From contig JALAGW010000137.1 of assembly GCA_022712235.1 (NCBI GenBank), forward strand, positions 1 to 5,165: a stretch of DNA of 5,165 nt, read 5' to 3'. A program made the translations under genes and the position numbers. Of this stretch, positions 1-4,831 are shown one piece after another. This stretch comes from Brevundimonas sp. (GTDB taxonomy: Bacteria > Pseudomonadota > Alphaproteobacteria > Caulobacterales > Caulobacteraceae). The notes under the pieces were generated by a model. It ran no database searches, was not told where the DNA came from, and worked only from the letters and a program-made list of their open reading frames with translations. Positions within the stretch are counted from its first letter, which is position 1. The number at the start of each line of letters is the position of its first letter.

Positions 1-2
1 CC

Positions 3-74
3 GCCTATCCGCCCCGCGCCCTGCCCCGCCGCGCCATCCTGTGGATGGCCCGCATCCTCTGGGTCAGCCAGTAG
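3..74 (+). CDS. C-terminal end of an unidentified protein (5' part outside window)
   Basis: An open frame enters from the left edge and stops at TAG (72-74). It gives 23 residues ending in ILWMARILWVSQ. Almost every codon ends in G or C, as in the clear genes of this window, which supports real coding sequence. The tail is rich in Pro and Arg and then hydrophobic and Trp-rich, so it could be a membrane-associated C-terminus, but it is too short to assign a family. The gene converges on the SH3-domain gene. Its stop lies 11 bases before the first palindromic element, which could act as its 3' end. A chance open frame cannot be excluded at this length. Confidence 0.4.
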   Translation, partial: AYPPRALPRRAILWMARILWVSQ

Positions 75-85
75 GACCCGCCCCG

Positions 86-202
86 CCGTCACCCCGGACG
101 GCCCGCAGGGACGATCCGGGGCCCAGGCGCTTCTCCCATGATATGTATCGAGAAATCTCCACAGCCTGGGTTCCGTGTTCGCTTCGCACCCCGGAATGAC
201 GG
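86..202. repeat. Palindromic intergenic element, copy 1
   Basis: The ends are imperfect inverted repeats: CCGTCACCCCGG (86-97) and CCGGAATGACGG (191-202) pair at 10 of 12 positions. Inside are a left hairpin (CCGGA 94-98 with TCCGG 115-119), a central stem (CCCAGGC 122-128 with GCCTGGG 164-170) and a right stem (TTCCG 171-175 with CGGAA 192-196). The right stem overlaps the terminal repeat, so the two folds compete. The central loop (about 138-158) is AT-rich, unlike its surroundings. A related copy lies at 886-994 in the same orientation. Such elements are common between genes in Caulobacterales and related groups. No flanking target duplication is visible, so transposition is not shown. A role as a transcription end or mRNA-stabilising structure is inference. 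Confidence 0.75.
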
Positions 203-203
203 C

Positions 204-243
204 AGAAAATACAACCGAAAGAGCCGCCCCACCGGGACGGCCC
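204..243 (-). terminator. Intrinsic terminator of the SH3-domain gene
   Basis: On the - strand, 25 bases past the stop codon, GGGCCGTCCC (243-234) pairs with GGGGCGGCTC (230-221) over 10 base pairs with two G-U wobbles. The loop is GGT. The stem is followed by a T-rich stretch, TTTCGGTTGTATTTT (220-206). This is the standard layout of a Rho-independent terminator and is the best one in the window. It lies between the gene and palindromic element 1. Confidence 0.72.
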
Positions 244-267
244 TTCCTCACTCAAACTATCACTCGC

Positions 268-747
268 TTAGTTCGGCGCGACATAGTGGGCGTTGACCCA
301 ACCGCCGCCCGCGATCTGGACCCACTCGCCCTGCGAACCCACGGCCGTGAAGGGCTGGCCGGCCGACAAGGTGCCTGCCTGACGATAGTTCGTGCCCGGC
401 CCCGTGCGGATGCGCAGGTTCGAGGTGGCGCGGTAGGAGTTGGCGGCCGCCTGATTGGCCGAACGCGCGCGCTGCTGGTTGCAGCCGATGTAGGAACCGG
501 CGGCGGCGCCGGCGCCCGCGCCGACCACGGCGCCGAGGGCGCGCTCGTTCTTGGACACCTGGCTGCCGGCCAGGCCGCCAAGGACGGCGCCGATCGCGGC
601 GCCGGCGCGCTGACGGCCGCCCGGCGCATCACAGTTGGTGACGCCGTTGGCTTGCGGCATGGCGCTGGCGGTCATCGGCACGGCGGCCGAACCCAGGGCG
701 GCGAACATAGCGGTGGCGGCCAGACCCGCCTTGAAGAATTTCGACAT
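268..747 (-). CDS. Exported glycine-zipper and SH3b-domain protein
   Basis: This 159-residue protein is probably secreted to the periplasm or cell envelope. Residues 1-29 form a signal peptide: a Lys-containing start (MSKFFK), a hydrophobic core, and an Ala-Ser-Ala cleavage motif at 27-29. Residues about 47-88 are Gly/Ala-rich with small residues at regular spacing (GAAIGAVLGGLAGS and AVVGAGAGAAAGSYIG), a glycine zipper of the kind in the 17-kDa surface-antigen family. Cys39 and Cys89 flank this segment and could form a disulfide. Residues about 109-157 form a bacterial SH3 domain (LRIRTGPGTNY, EWVQI, GWVNAHYV), a fold often linked to cell-wall or peptide binding. The start is well supported: AGGAG (758-754) lies six bases before ATG. 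The gene stands alone, with its own terminator and a repeat element on each side. The exact ligand and role are unknown. No catalytic domain is present. Confidence 0.9.
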   Translation of the reverse strand: MSKFFKAGLAATAMFAALGSAAVPMTASAMPQANGVTNCDAPGGRQRAGAAIGAVLGGLAGSQVSKNERALGAVVGAGAGAAAGSYIGCNQQRARSANQAAANSYRATSNLRIRTGPGTNYRQAGTLSAGQPFTAVGSQGEWVQIAGGGWVNAHYVAPN

Positions 748-753
748 GTCTCT

Positions 754-758
754 CTCCT
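754..758 (-). promoter_or_regulatory. Ribosome binding site of the SH3-domain gene
   Basis: AGGAG on the - strand lies six bases before the ATG at 747 and sits in a purine-rich run (AGGAGAGAGAC). It fixes the start codon. Upstream, at about 759-844, I see no convincing -35/-10 pair, so the promoter remains unplaced. Confidence 0.75.
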
Positions 759-844
759 GTCATCGAGTGTCGTGGGGAGGAGAATGCGCCAGCGAAGCTG
801 AAGGCTCCCCCGGCGTCGCCGTTATTTTCGGTTCATCTTTCAGG

Positions 845-876
845 GGGCCTAACGCCCTTCGGGCTGCTTGAGGCCC
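845..876. other. Nested hairpin between lysS and the SH3-domain gene
   Basis: An outer stem, GGGCCT (845-850) with AGGCCC (871-876), encloses an inner stem, GCCC (854-857) with GGGC (861-864), and a TTC loop. It lies about 100 bases before the SH3 gene start and nine bases from palindromic element 2. There is no T-run on the - strand side, so it is not a standard intrinsic terminator. It may still contribute to ending or protecting the lysS transcript, or it may be part of the SH3 gene's leader or control region. Confidence 0.45.
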
Positions 877-885
877 GCTAGACGC

Positions 886-994
886 CCGTCATCCCGGAAA
901 CGGCGCAGCCGTTATCCGGGACCACAGGAAGCGCCGCCCTCAGCGCCTTGGGCGGTCCCGGCTCTTCGCCTTTCGGCTCCGGCCGGAATGACGG
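886..994. repeat. Palindromic intergenic element, copy 2
   Basis: The ends CCGTCATCCCGG (886-897) and CCGGAATGACGG (983-994) are inverted repeats matching at 11 of 12 positions. The right end is identical to that of copy 1 and the left end differs at one base. The left arm forms a strong hairpin: CCCGGAAACGGC (893-904) pairs with GCCGTTATCCGGG (908-920) with one bulge. A second hairpin pairs CCGCCC (934-939) with GGGCGG (950-955). The inner sequence ATCCGGGACCACAGG aligns with ATCCGGGGCCCAGG of copy 1, showing common descent and equal orientation. It begins six bases beyond the lysS stop codon, so it lies in the lysS 3' untranslated region. Confidence 0.78.
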
Positions 995-999
995 AGCCG
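974..999 (-). terminator. Hairpin directly after the lysS stop codon
   Basis: CGGCTCCG (974-981) and CGGAGCCG (992-999) are perfect 8-base inverted repeats with a 10-base loop. In the lysS transcript the stem begins at the first base after the stop codon. The next bases are GAAAGG rather than a U-run, so efficient intrinsic termination is uncertain. A role as an mRNA-end stabiliser or a weak terminator is inference. The hairpin consumes the right terminal repeat of palindromic element 2, so the two structures exclude each other. Confidence 0.45.
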
Positions 1000-2670
1000 T
1001 TAAGCCGACAGCTCCCCGTTCGCCCCGGCCTCGATCAGGGCGATGGTCTGCGGCAGACCATAGATGGCCGCGAACGACCCGAAGCGCGGCCCCTGCGAGG
1101 CGCCCAGCAGCACCTCGTAGAGCGCCTGGAACCAGGCCCGCAGCGGCTCGAACTCATGCGCCTTGCCCACCGCATAGACCTCGCCCTGGATGATCTCGCC
1201 GTCGGTCGTGTCGGTCGGCAGGGCCTTCAGACGTTCCGCCAGATCCAGCAGCGCCGCCTTCTCCTTGTCGTCGGGCAGGCGATAGGTCTTCGAGGGCTTC
1301 ACGAAGTCCTCGTAGTAGTTCAGCGCATAGCCCATCAGACGGTCCAGGACCGGCTCATTCTCGGGCGTGGCGTCCGGCAGATATTTGGCGAAATAGGCCC
1401 AGAGCTGATCCTTGCTGGAGGCGTTGGCCACCCCCACCAGGTTCAGCAGCAGGGCGAAGGACACCGGCGAGGCGCTCTCGGGCGGTTGGCCCGAATGGAT
1501 GTGCCAGACGGCGTTGTCGATCTGCTTGGCCGGCTCCTGCGTCTTGAACTGCTCGATGAAGGACAGATAGTCGTCCGTCGCGCGCGGAATGACGTTGAAG
1601 TGCAGGCTCTTGGCCGACTTCGGCGACTGGAACATGTACCAGCTCAGGCTCTCGGGCGTGCCGTAGCGCAGCCACTCCTCCATCGTCAGGCCGTTGCCCT
1701 TGGACTTGGAGATCTTCTTGCCCTCGACGTCGAGGAAGAGCTCGTAGTTGAAGCCTTCCGGCGGGGTGCCGCCCAGAGCGCGACAGATCTTGCCGCTCTC
1801 GCGCACGCTCTCGATCAGGTCCTTGCCCGACATCTCGTAGTCGACGTCCAGCGCGGTCCAGCGCATGGCCCAGTCAGGCTTCCACTGCAGCTTCACATGG
1901 CCGCCGGTGACGGGGACCTCGGTGCGACCGCCGGCGGGGTCGTCGAAGACGATGGCGCCGCGCTCGACGTTGCGCTCCAGCGTCGGCACCTGCAGCACAT
2001 GGCCGGTGATCGGGCTGATCGGCAGAAAGGGCGAATAGGTGGCGCGGCGCTCCTCGCCCAGGGTCGGCAGCATGATGCCCATGACCTTGTCGAAGCGCTC
2101 CAGCAGGGTCAGCAGGGTCGCGTCGAACCGGCCCGACCGATAGGTCTCGGTCGAGGACATGAACTCGTAGTCGAAGCCAAAGCTGTCGAGGAAGGCGCGC
2201 AGGCGGGCGTTGTTGTGCGCGCCGAAGCTGTCGTGCGTGCCGAACGGGTCGCGCACCTTGGTCAGCGGCAGGTGCAGGTCCTCGCGCAGCATCTCGGGGT
2301 TCGGCACGCCTTCCGGCACTTTGCGCAGGCCGTCCATATCGTCGCTGAAGGCGATCAGGCGCGTGCGCCAGTGGTCGCCGGTCAGGGCGCGGAACGCATT
2401 GCGCACCATGGTCGTGCGCGCCACCTCGCCGAAGGTGCCCATGTGCGGCAGGCCGGACGGGCCGTAACCCGTCTCCAGGATCACCGGCCGGTTCAGCGCC
2501 TCGAAGGTCGCCAGAGCCTCGTCCGTCTTGCCCGCGTCGATCAGCAGTTTCGCCGCGTCCCGCTCCGCGTCCGACAGCCGTTTCTTGAGCACGTGGGCCA
2601 GAAGATTGCGCGCTTGCTCAAACGGCCACGAACGGGCCTCACGGGACAGGGTTTCAAGGTTCTGAAGCAT
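1000..2670 (-). CDS. lysS: Class I lysyl-tRNA synthetase
   Basis: This cytoplasmic enzyme attaches lysine to tRNA-Lys using ATP. It is the class I form (also called lysK), typical of archaea, spirochaetes and many alphaproteobacteria, and unrelated to the class II enzyme of E. coli. With the chosen start it has 556 residues. The Rossmann catalytic core carries the HIGH-type signature GPSGLPHMG (about 70-78) and the KMSKS-type loop KKISKSKGNG (about 318-327). Between them is the conserved WKPDWAMRW (about 263-271). The C-terminal part, from about 340 on, is the helical anticodon-binding region. The frame stays open to another ATG at 2736 (22 extra residues), but that would leave only 16 bases to the divergent GNAT gene. 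The extension also looks unlike family N-termini, whereas LQNLETLSREARSWPFEQA fits them. An ATG at 2697 is a second alternative. None of these starts has a good Shine-Dalgarno sequence. The function is essentially certain; the start is not. Confidence 0.96.
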   Translation of the reverse strand: MLQNLETLSREARSWPFEQARNLLAHVLKKRLSDAERDAAKLLIDAGKTDEALATFEALNRPVILETGYGPSGLPHMGTFGEVARTTMVRNAFRALTGDHWRTRLIAFSDDMDGLRKVPEGVPNPEMLREDLHLPLTKVRDPFGTHDSFGAHNNARLRAFLDSFGFDYEFMSSTETYRSGRFDATLLTLLERFDKVMGIMLPTLGEERRATYSPFLPISPITGHVLQVPTLERNVERGAIVFDDPAGGRTEVPVTGGHVKLQWKPDWAMRWTALDVDYEMSGKDLIESVRESGKICRALGGTPPEGFNYELFLDVEGKKISKSKGNGLTMEEWLRYGTPESLSWYMFQSPKSAKSLHFNVIPRATDDYLSFIEQFKTQEPAKQIDNAVWHIHSGQPPESASPVSFALLLNLVGVANASSKDQLWAYFAKYLPDATPENEPVLDRLMGYALNYYEDFVKPSKTYRLPDDKEKAALLDLAERLKALPTDTTDGEIIQGEVYAVGKAHEFEPLRAWFQALYEVLLGASQGPRFGSFAAIYGLPQTIALIEAGANGELSA

Positions 2671-2676
2671 GCACGG

Positions 2677-2705
2677 GCTTTGAAGGCTCCGCAGCATCAC
2701 GTCAA
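2677..2705 (-). promoter_or_regulatory. Possible lysS promoter giving a leaderless transcript
   Basis: TTGACG (2705-2700, - strand) matches the -35 consensus and the Caulobacter housekeeping TTGACG form. A 17-base spacer leads to CAAAGC (2682-2677), which is a poor -10. The implied start of transcription falls at about the ATG at 2670, which fits the absence of a ribosome binding site there. The poor -10 keeps confidence low. Confidence 0.3.
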
Positions 2706-2716
2706 CTTTTGTTCCC

Positions 2717-2744
2717 CTGTCAGCCGGCCGGATCATCGGCTAGC
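2717..2744 (+). promoter_or_regulatory. Possible promoter of the GNAT gene
   Basis: CTGTCA (2717-2722, four of six against TTGACA) lies 16 bases before GCTAGC (2739-2744). The latter resembles the GCTA-type -10 of Caulobacter housekeeping promoters. Transcription would start at about the ATG at 2753, giving a leaderless message. The spacer also holds the palindromes CCGGCCGG (2724-2731) and CTAGCTAG (2740-2747), which could be protein-binding sites or chance. Confidence 0.3.
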
Positions 2745-2752
2745 TAGGCGCC

Positions 2753-3178
2753 ATGAGCCCTGATTACCGCATCGTCGCCCGCACGCCCGCCATCGAGGAC
2801 TATCGTCGGCTGAGAGCCATTTCGGGCCTGACCCCGCGCAGCGCCGAAGCCGCGGCGGCCGGCCTCCCCAATACTGTCTTCGCCGTTGTGATCGAGGATC
2901 AGGCCGGTGAAGCGGTCGGCATGGGTCGGGTGATCGGCGACGGCGGGCTCTTCTTCCAGATCGTCGACATCGCCGTCGATCCCGCCCATCAGGGCCGGGG
3001 TCTTGGAAAGGCGATCATGGCGGCCCTGGTCGAGCACCTGCGCGCCACCGTCCCCGCCGAGGCCTATATCAGCCTGATCGCCGATGGCGAGGCGCACCGC
3101 CTCTATGCCCAATACGGATTCCGGCCCACGGCGCCGGCCTCCATCGGCATGGCGCTGTTCTTGCGCCCGGACGCCTAG
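2753..3178 (+). CDS. GNAT family N-acetyltransferase
   Basis: This 141-residue cytoplasmic protein has the compact size of a single-domain GNAT enzyme, which moves an acetyl group from acetyl-CoA to an amine. The acetyl-CoA-binding motif A is clear: VDIAVDPAHQGRGLG (about 71-85), with Q80-G-R-G-L-G85 as the pyrophosphate-binding loop on the Q/R-x-x-G-x-G/A pattern, followed by helix KAIMAALVEHL. Motif B near the C-terminus (HRLYAQYGFRPT, 115-126) carries the usual Tyr and the GF turn. The substrate cannot be read from sequence, since GNATs act on small molecules, peptides or proteins. The ATG has no clear ribosome binding site and may be read from a leaderless message. The gene diverges from lysS across 82 bases and converges on the MaoC gene, sharing four bases at the stops. 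No partner gene hints at its job. Confidence 0.9.
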   Translation: MSPDYRIVARTPAIEDYRRLRAISGLTPRSAEAAAAGLPNTVFAVVIEDQAGEAVGMGRVIGDGGLFFQIVDIAVDPAHQGRGLGKAIMAALVEHLRATVPAEAYISLIADGEAHRLYAQYGFRPTAPASIGMALFLRPDA

Positions 3179-3633
3179 AGCCGCGCTTCGGCGTTTCTCG
3201 GCAACTGCATCTGGTTCTCGAAACTCATGGCCAGGTCGCCGTCCTGATTGGTGACCCAGGTCTTGGTGCGCACCACGCCCCGGTCGGGCTGGCTCTTCGA
3301 CGGGCGGATTTCCATGATCTCGCGCCGGACAGTCAGGGTGTCGCCCGGCCGCACCGGCCGCACCCACCATAGGGCGTCGACGTTCATGCCCAGCAGCGGC
3401 GTCTGGCCGAAATAGGCCTCGTCCACGAACTGGCGCATGACGCGGGAACAGACATGCCAGCCGCTGGCGATCAGACCGCCGAACCGTCCGGCCTCGGCCG
3501 CCGCCTTGTCGACGTGCATGGGCTGGGGGTCGAACTGGGTCGCGAAGGCGACGATCTCCTCCTCCGTCATGACGAAGGGCTCCCCCGTCCAGCTTTCGCC
3601 GACGGTCAGGTCGTCCAGATAGCGATCGCTCAT
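3175..3633 (-). CDS. MaoC-like (R)-hydratase family protein
   Basis: With the chosen start this is a 152-residue single hot-dog-fold protein of the MaoC/PhaJ dehydratase family. Members hydrate or dehydrate enoyl-CoA or related thioesters in the cytoplasm. The active-site segment FDPQPMHVD (about 34-42) carries the Asp35/His40 pair with the same five-residue spacing as the catalytic Asp and His of PhaJ-type enzymes. It is followed by the conserved glycine-rich GRFGGLIASGWH (about 49-60). WWVRPVRPGDTLTV (about 89-102) and a terminal beta strand (SFENQMQL) complete the fold. The frame extends six codons to a TTG at 3651, but ATG 3633 has GAGGA seven bases upstream and is clearly preferred. The exact substrate is unknown: fatty-acid, polyhydroxyalkanoate or mesaconyl-type chemistry are all possible, and no neighbour decides. 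The stop overlaps that of the GNAT gene. Confidence 0.92.
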   Translation of the reverse strand: MSDRYLDDLTVGESWTGEPFVMTEEEIVAFATQFDPQPMHVDKAAAEAGRFGGLIASGWHVCSRVMRQFVDEAYFGQTPLLGMNVDALWWVRPVRPGDTLTVRREIMEIRPSKSQPDRGVVRTKTWVTNQDGDLAMSFENQMQLPRNAEARL

Positions 3634-3640
3634 GTCGTCG

Positions 3641-3645
3641 TCCTC
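3641..3645 (-). promoter_or_regulatory. Ribosome binding site that decides the MaoC gene start
   Basis: GAGGA on the - strand (3645-3641) lies seven bases before ATG 3633. The alternative TTG start at 3651 would place this site inside the coding region and has no comparable sequence ahead of it. Confidence 0.7.
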
Positions 3646-3660
3646 ATGCAAACCGAGGCC

Positions 3661-3689
3661 CAGATAGTCGCTTCACGCGGCGTGGCCAA
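3661..3689 (-). promoter_or_regulatory. Candidate promoter of the MaoC-like gene
   Basis: On the - strand TTGGCC (3689-3684) and TATCTG (3666-3661) are separated by exactly 17 bases and resemble -35 and -10 boxes. Transcription would start near 3654, leaving a leader of about 20 bases that contains the GAGGA site. A small inverted repeat, CGGCG (3678-3682) with CGCCG (3691-3695), has the palindrome TGGCCA in its loop and overlaps the -35 box, so it could be an operator. That last point is speculative. Confidence 0.4.
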
Positions 3690-3701
3690 CCGCCGTGCGC
3701 C

Positions 3702-3730
3702 TTGACCCGGCGACGCGGGCATGGCCTTTG
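3702..3730 (+). promoter_or_regulatory. Possible queA promoter
   Basis: TTGACC (3702-3707) is five of six against the -35 consensus and lies 38 bases before the queA ATG. A 17-base spacer leads to CCTTTG (3725-3730), a weak -10. As queA lacks a ribosome binding site, a leaderless or near-leaderless transcript is possible. I saw no preQ1 riboswitch-like structure in this short spacer. Confidence 0.28.
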
Positions 3731-3739
3731 CCCGTCCTC

Positions 3740-4831
3740 ATGCTGACATCCGATTTCGACTTCGACCTGCCCGATGACTGCATCGCGCTGCGCCCCGCCG
3801 AGCCGCGCGATTCCGCGCGCCTGCTGGTGGTGAAAGACGGCGCCCTGGACGACCGGATCGTCCGCGACCTGCCGGACTTCCTGCAACCGGGCGACGCCCT
3901 GGTGTTCAACGACACCCGCGTGATCCCGGCCCGCCTGTCGGGCATGCGCCAGCGTGTCGGACCTGAGGGCGAGACCCTGACCGTCGAGGTCGAGGCCACC
4001 TTGCATCACCGCGACGCCCCCGACGTCTGGTCCGCCTTCATGAAGCCGGGCAAGCGCATCAAGCCCGGCGACCGCATCCGTTTCGGCCGCAACAACGACG
4101 CCGCCTGCGAACTGGGCCGCCTCGACGCCACGGTCGAGGCGAAGAACGAAGACGGCCTGATCACCCTGCGGTTCGACCTGGCTGGCCCGGTGCTGGACGA
4201 CGCCATTCGCGACGTCGGGGTCATGCCCCTGCCCCCCTATATCGCGGCCAAGCGGCCAGAGGACGACCGCGACCTCAAGGACTATCAGACTGTCTTTGCG
4301 ACCTATGACGGTTCGGTCGCCGCGCCCACGGCGGGCCTGCACTTCACCCCCGCCCTGCTGGACACGATCCGCGCGCGCGGCGTCTCGACCCACGCCGTGA
4401 CCCTGCACGTCGGCGCCGGCACCTTCCTGCCGGTCAAGGCCGACGACACCGCCGACCACAAGATGCACTCCGAGTGGGGAGAGGTCGCGCCCGAGACCGC
4501 CGCCGCCCTGAACGCCGTGCGCGCCGCGGGCGGCCGCATCGTCTGCGTCGGCACCACCTCGCTCCGTCTGCTGGAAAGCGCCACGACCGAGGACGGGGTG
4601 GTCCAACCCTTCCACGGCGACACGGCCATCTTCATCACGCCCGGCTACCGCTTCCGCGCCTGCGACGTGCTGATGACCAACTTCCACCTGCCGAAGTCGA
4701 CCCTCTTCATGCTGGTCAGCGCCTTCGCCGGGCTGGAGACCATGCGCGCCGCCTACGCCCACGCCATCGACAGCGGCTACCGCTTCTATTCTTATGGCGA
4801 CGGGAGCCTGCTGTTCAGGAAGGACGCATGA
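3740..4831 (+). CDS. queA: tRNA preQ1(34) S-adenosylmethionine ribosyltransferase-isomerase
   Basis: QueA transfers and isomerises the ribosyl part of S-adenosylmethionine onto preQ1 at wobble position 34 of tRNAs for Asp, Asn, His and Tyr. The product is epoxyqueuosine, the step before queuosine. The 363-residue length fits the family. Signatures run in order: FNDTRVIPARL (about 56-66), MPLPPYI (about 162-168), GSVAAPTAGLHFT (191-203), HAVTLHVGAGTF (218-229), VGTTSLRLLE (270-279), TNFHLPKSTLFMLV (313-326) and YRFYSYGDGSLLF (347-359). No key region is missing. The frame is open back to a GTG at 3695, but the extra 15 residues are not family-like and would cover the divergent promoter region. 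The ATG at 3740, followed by DFDFDLPDDCIALRP, matches family N-termini. The last codons overlap the next gene by ATGA. The usual partner tgt is not in view. Confidence 0.97.
   Translation: MLTSDFDFDLPDDCIALRPAEPRDSARLLVVKDGALDDRIVRDLPDFLQPGDALVFNDTRVIPARLSGMRQRVGPEGETLTVEVEATLHHRDAPDVWSAFMKPGKRIKPGDRIRFGRNNDAACELGRLDATVEAKNEDGLITLRFDLAGPVLDDAIRDVGVMPLPPYIAAKRPEDDRDLKDYQTVFATYDGSVAAPTAGLHFTPALLDTIRARGVSTHAVTLHVGAGTFLPVKADDTADHKMHSEWGEVAPETAAALNAVRAAGGRIVCVGTTSLRLLESATTEDGVVQPFHGDTAIFITPGYRFRACDVLMTNFHLPKSTLFMLVSAFAGLETMRAAYAHAIDSGYRFYSYGDGSLLFRKDA
4818..4825 (+). promoter_or_regulatory. Ribosome binding site inside the end of queA
   Basis: AGGAAGGA ends two bases before the ATG at 4828, and its first AGGA (4818-4821) has a normal six-base spacing. 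Together with the ATGA overlap it indicates translational coupling of the downstream gene to queA. Confidence 0.6.

Noticed and set aside
175..801. Open frame of 208 codons on the + strand over the SH3 gene
   Set aside because: It lies antisense to a gene with signal peptide, SH3b domain, ribosome binding site and terminator. It also begins inside palindromic element 1.
86..994. Treating the two repeats as a CRISPR array or insertion sequence ends
   Set aside because: There are only two copies about 800 bases apart, with no regular spacers, no transposase and no visible target-site duplication.
868..2763. Open frame of 631 codons on the + strand opposite lysS
   Set aside because: It is antisense to an unmistakable lysS with both class I signature motifs. 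Its product is a low-complexity mix of Arg, Gln, His, Val and Gly, typical of reverse-strand frames in GC-rich genes, and it crosses the repeat element and the divergent promoter spacer.
2744..3370. Open frame of 208 codons on the - strand across the GNAT/MaoC junction
   Set aside because: It spans the stops of two well-supported genes out of frame with both, and shows no motif.
3652..3739. preQ1 riboswitch upstream of queA
   Set aside because: The spacer is short and GC-rich and shows no preQ1 aptamer-like hairpin and A-rich tail. The transcript may have almost no leader.
3721..3777. Short upstream ORF (18 codons) overlapping the queA start out of frame
   Set aside because: It has no ribosome binding site, and it would be read only if transcription starts upstream of 3721. 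A frame this short is expected by chance.
3644..4762. Open frame of 372 codons on the - strand opposite queA
   Set aside because: It is the reverse shadow of queA, whose family motifs are complete. The product is low-complexity and rich in Gly, Gln, Val and Arg, with no recognisable domain.
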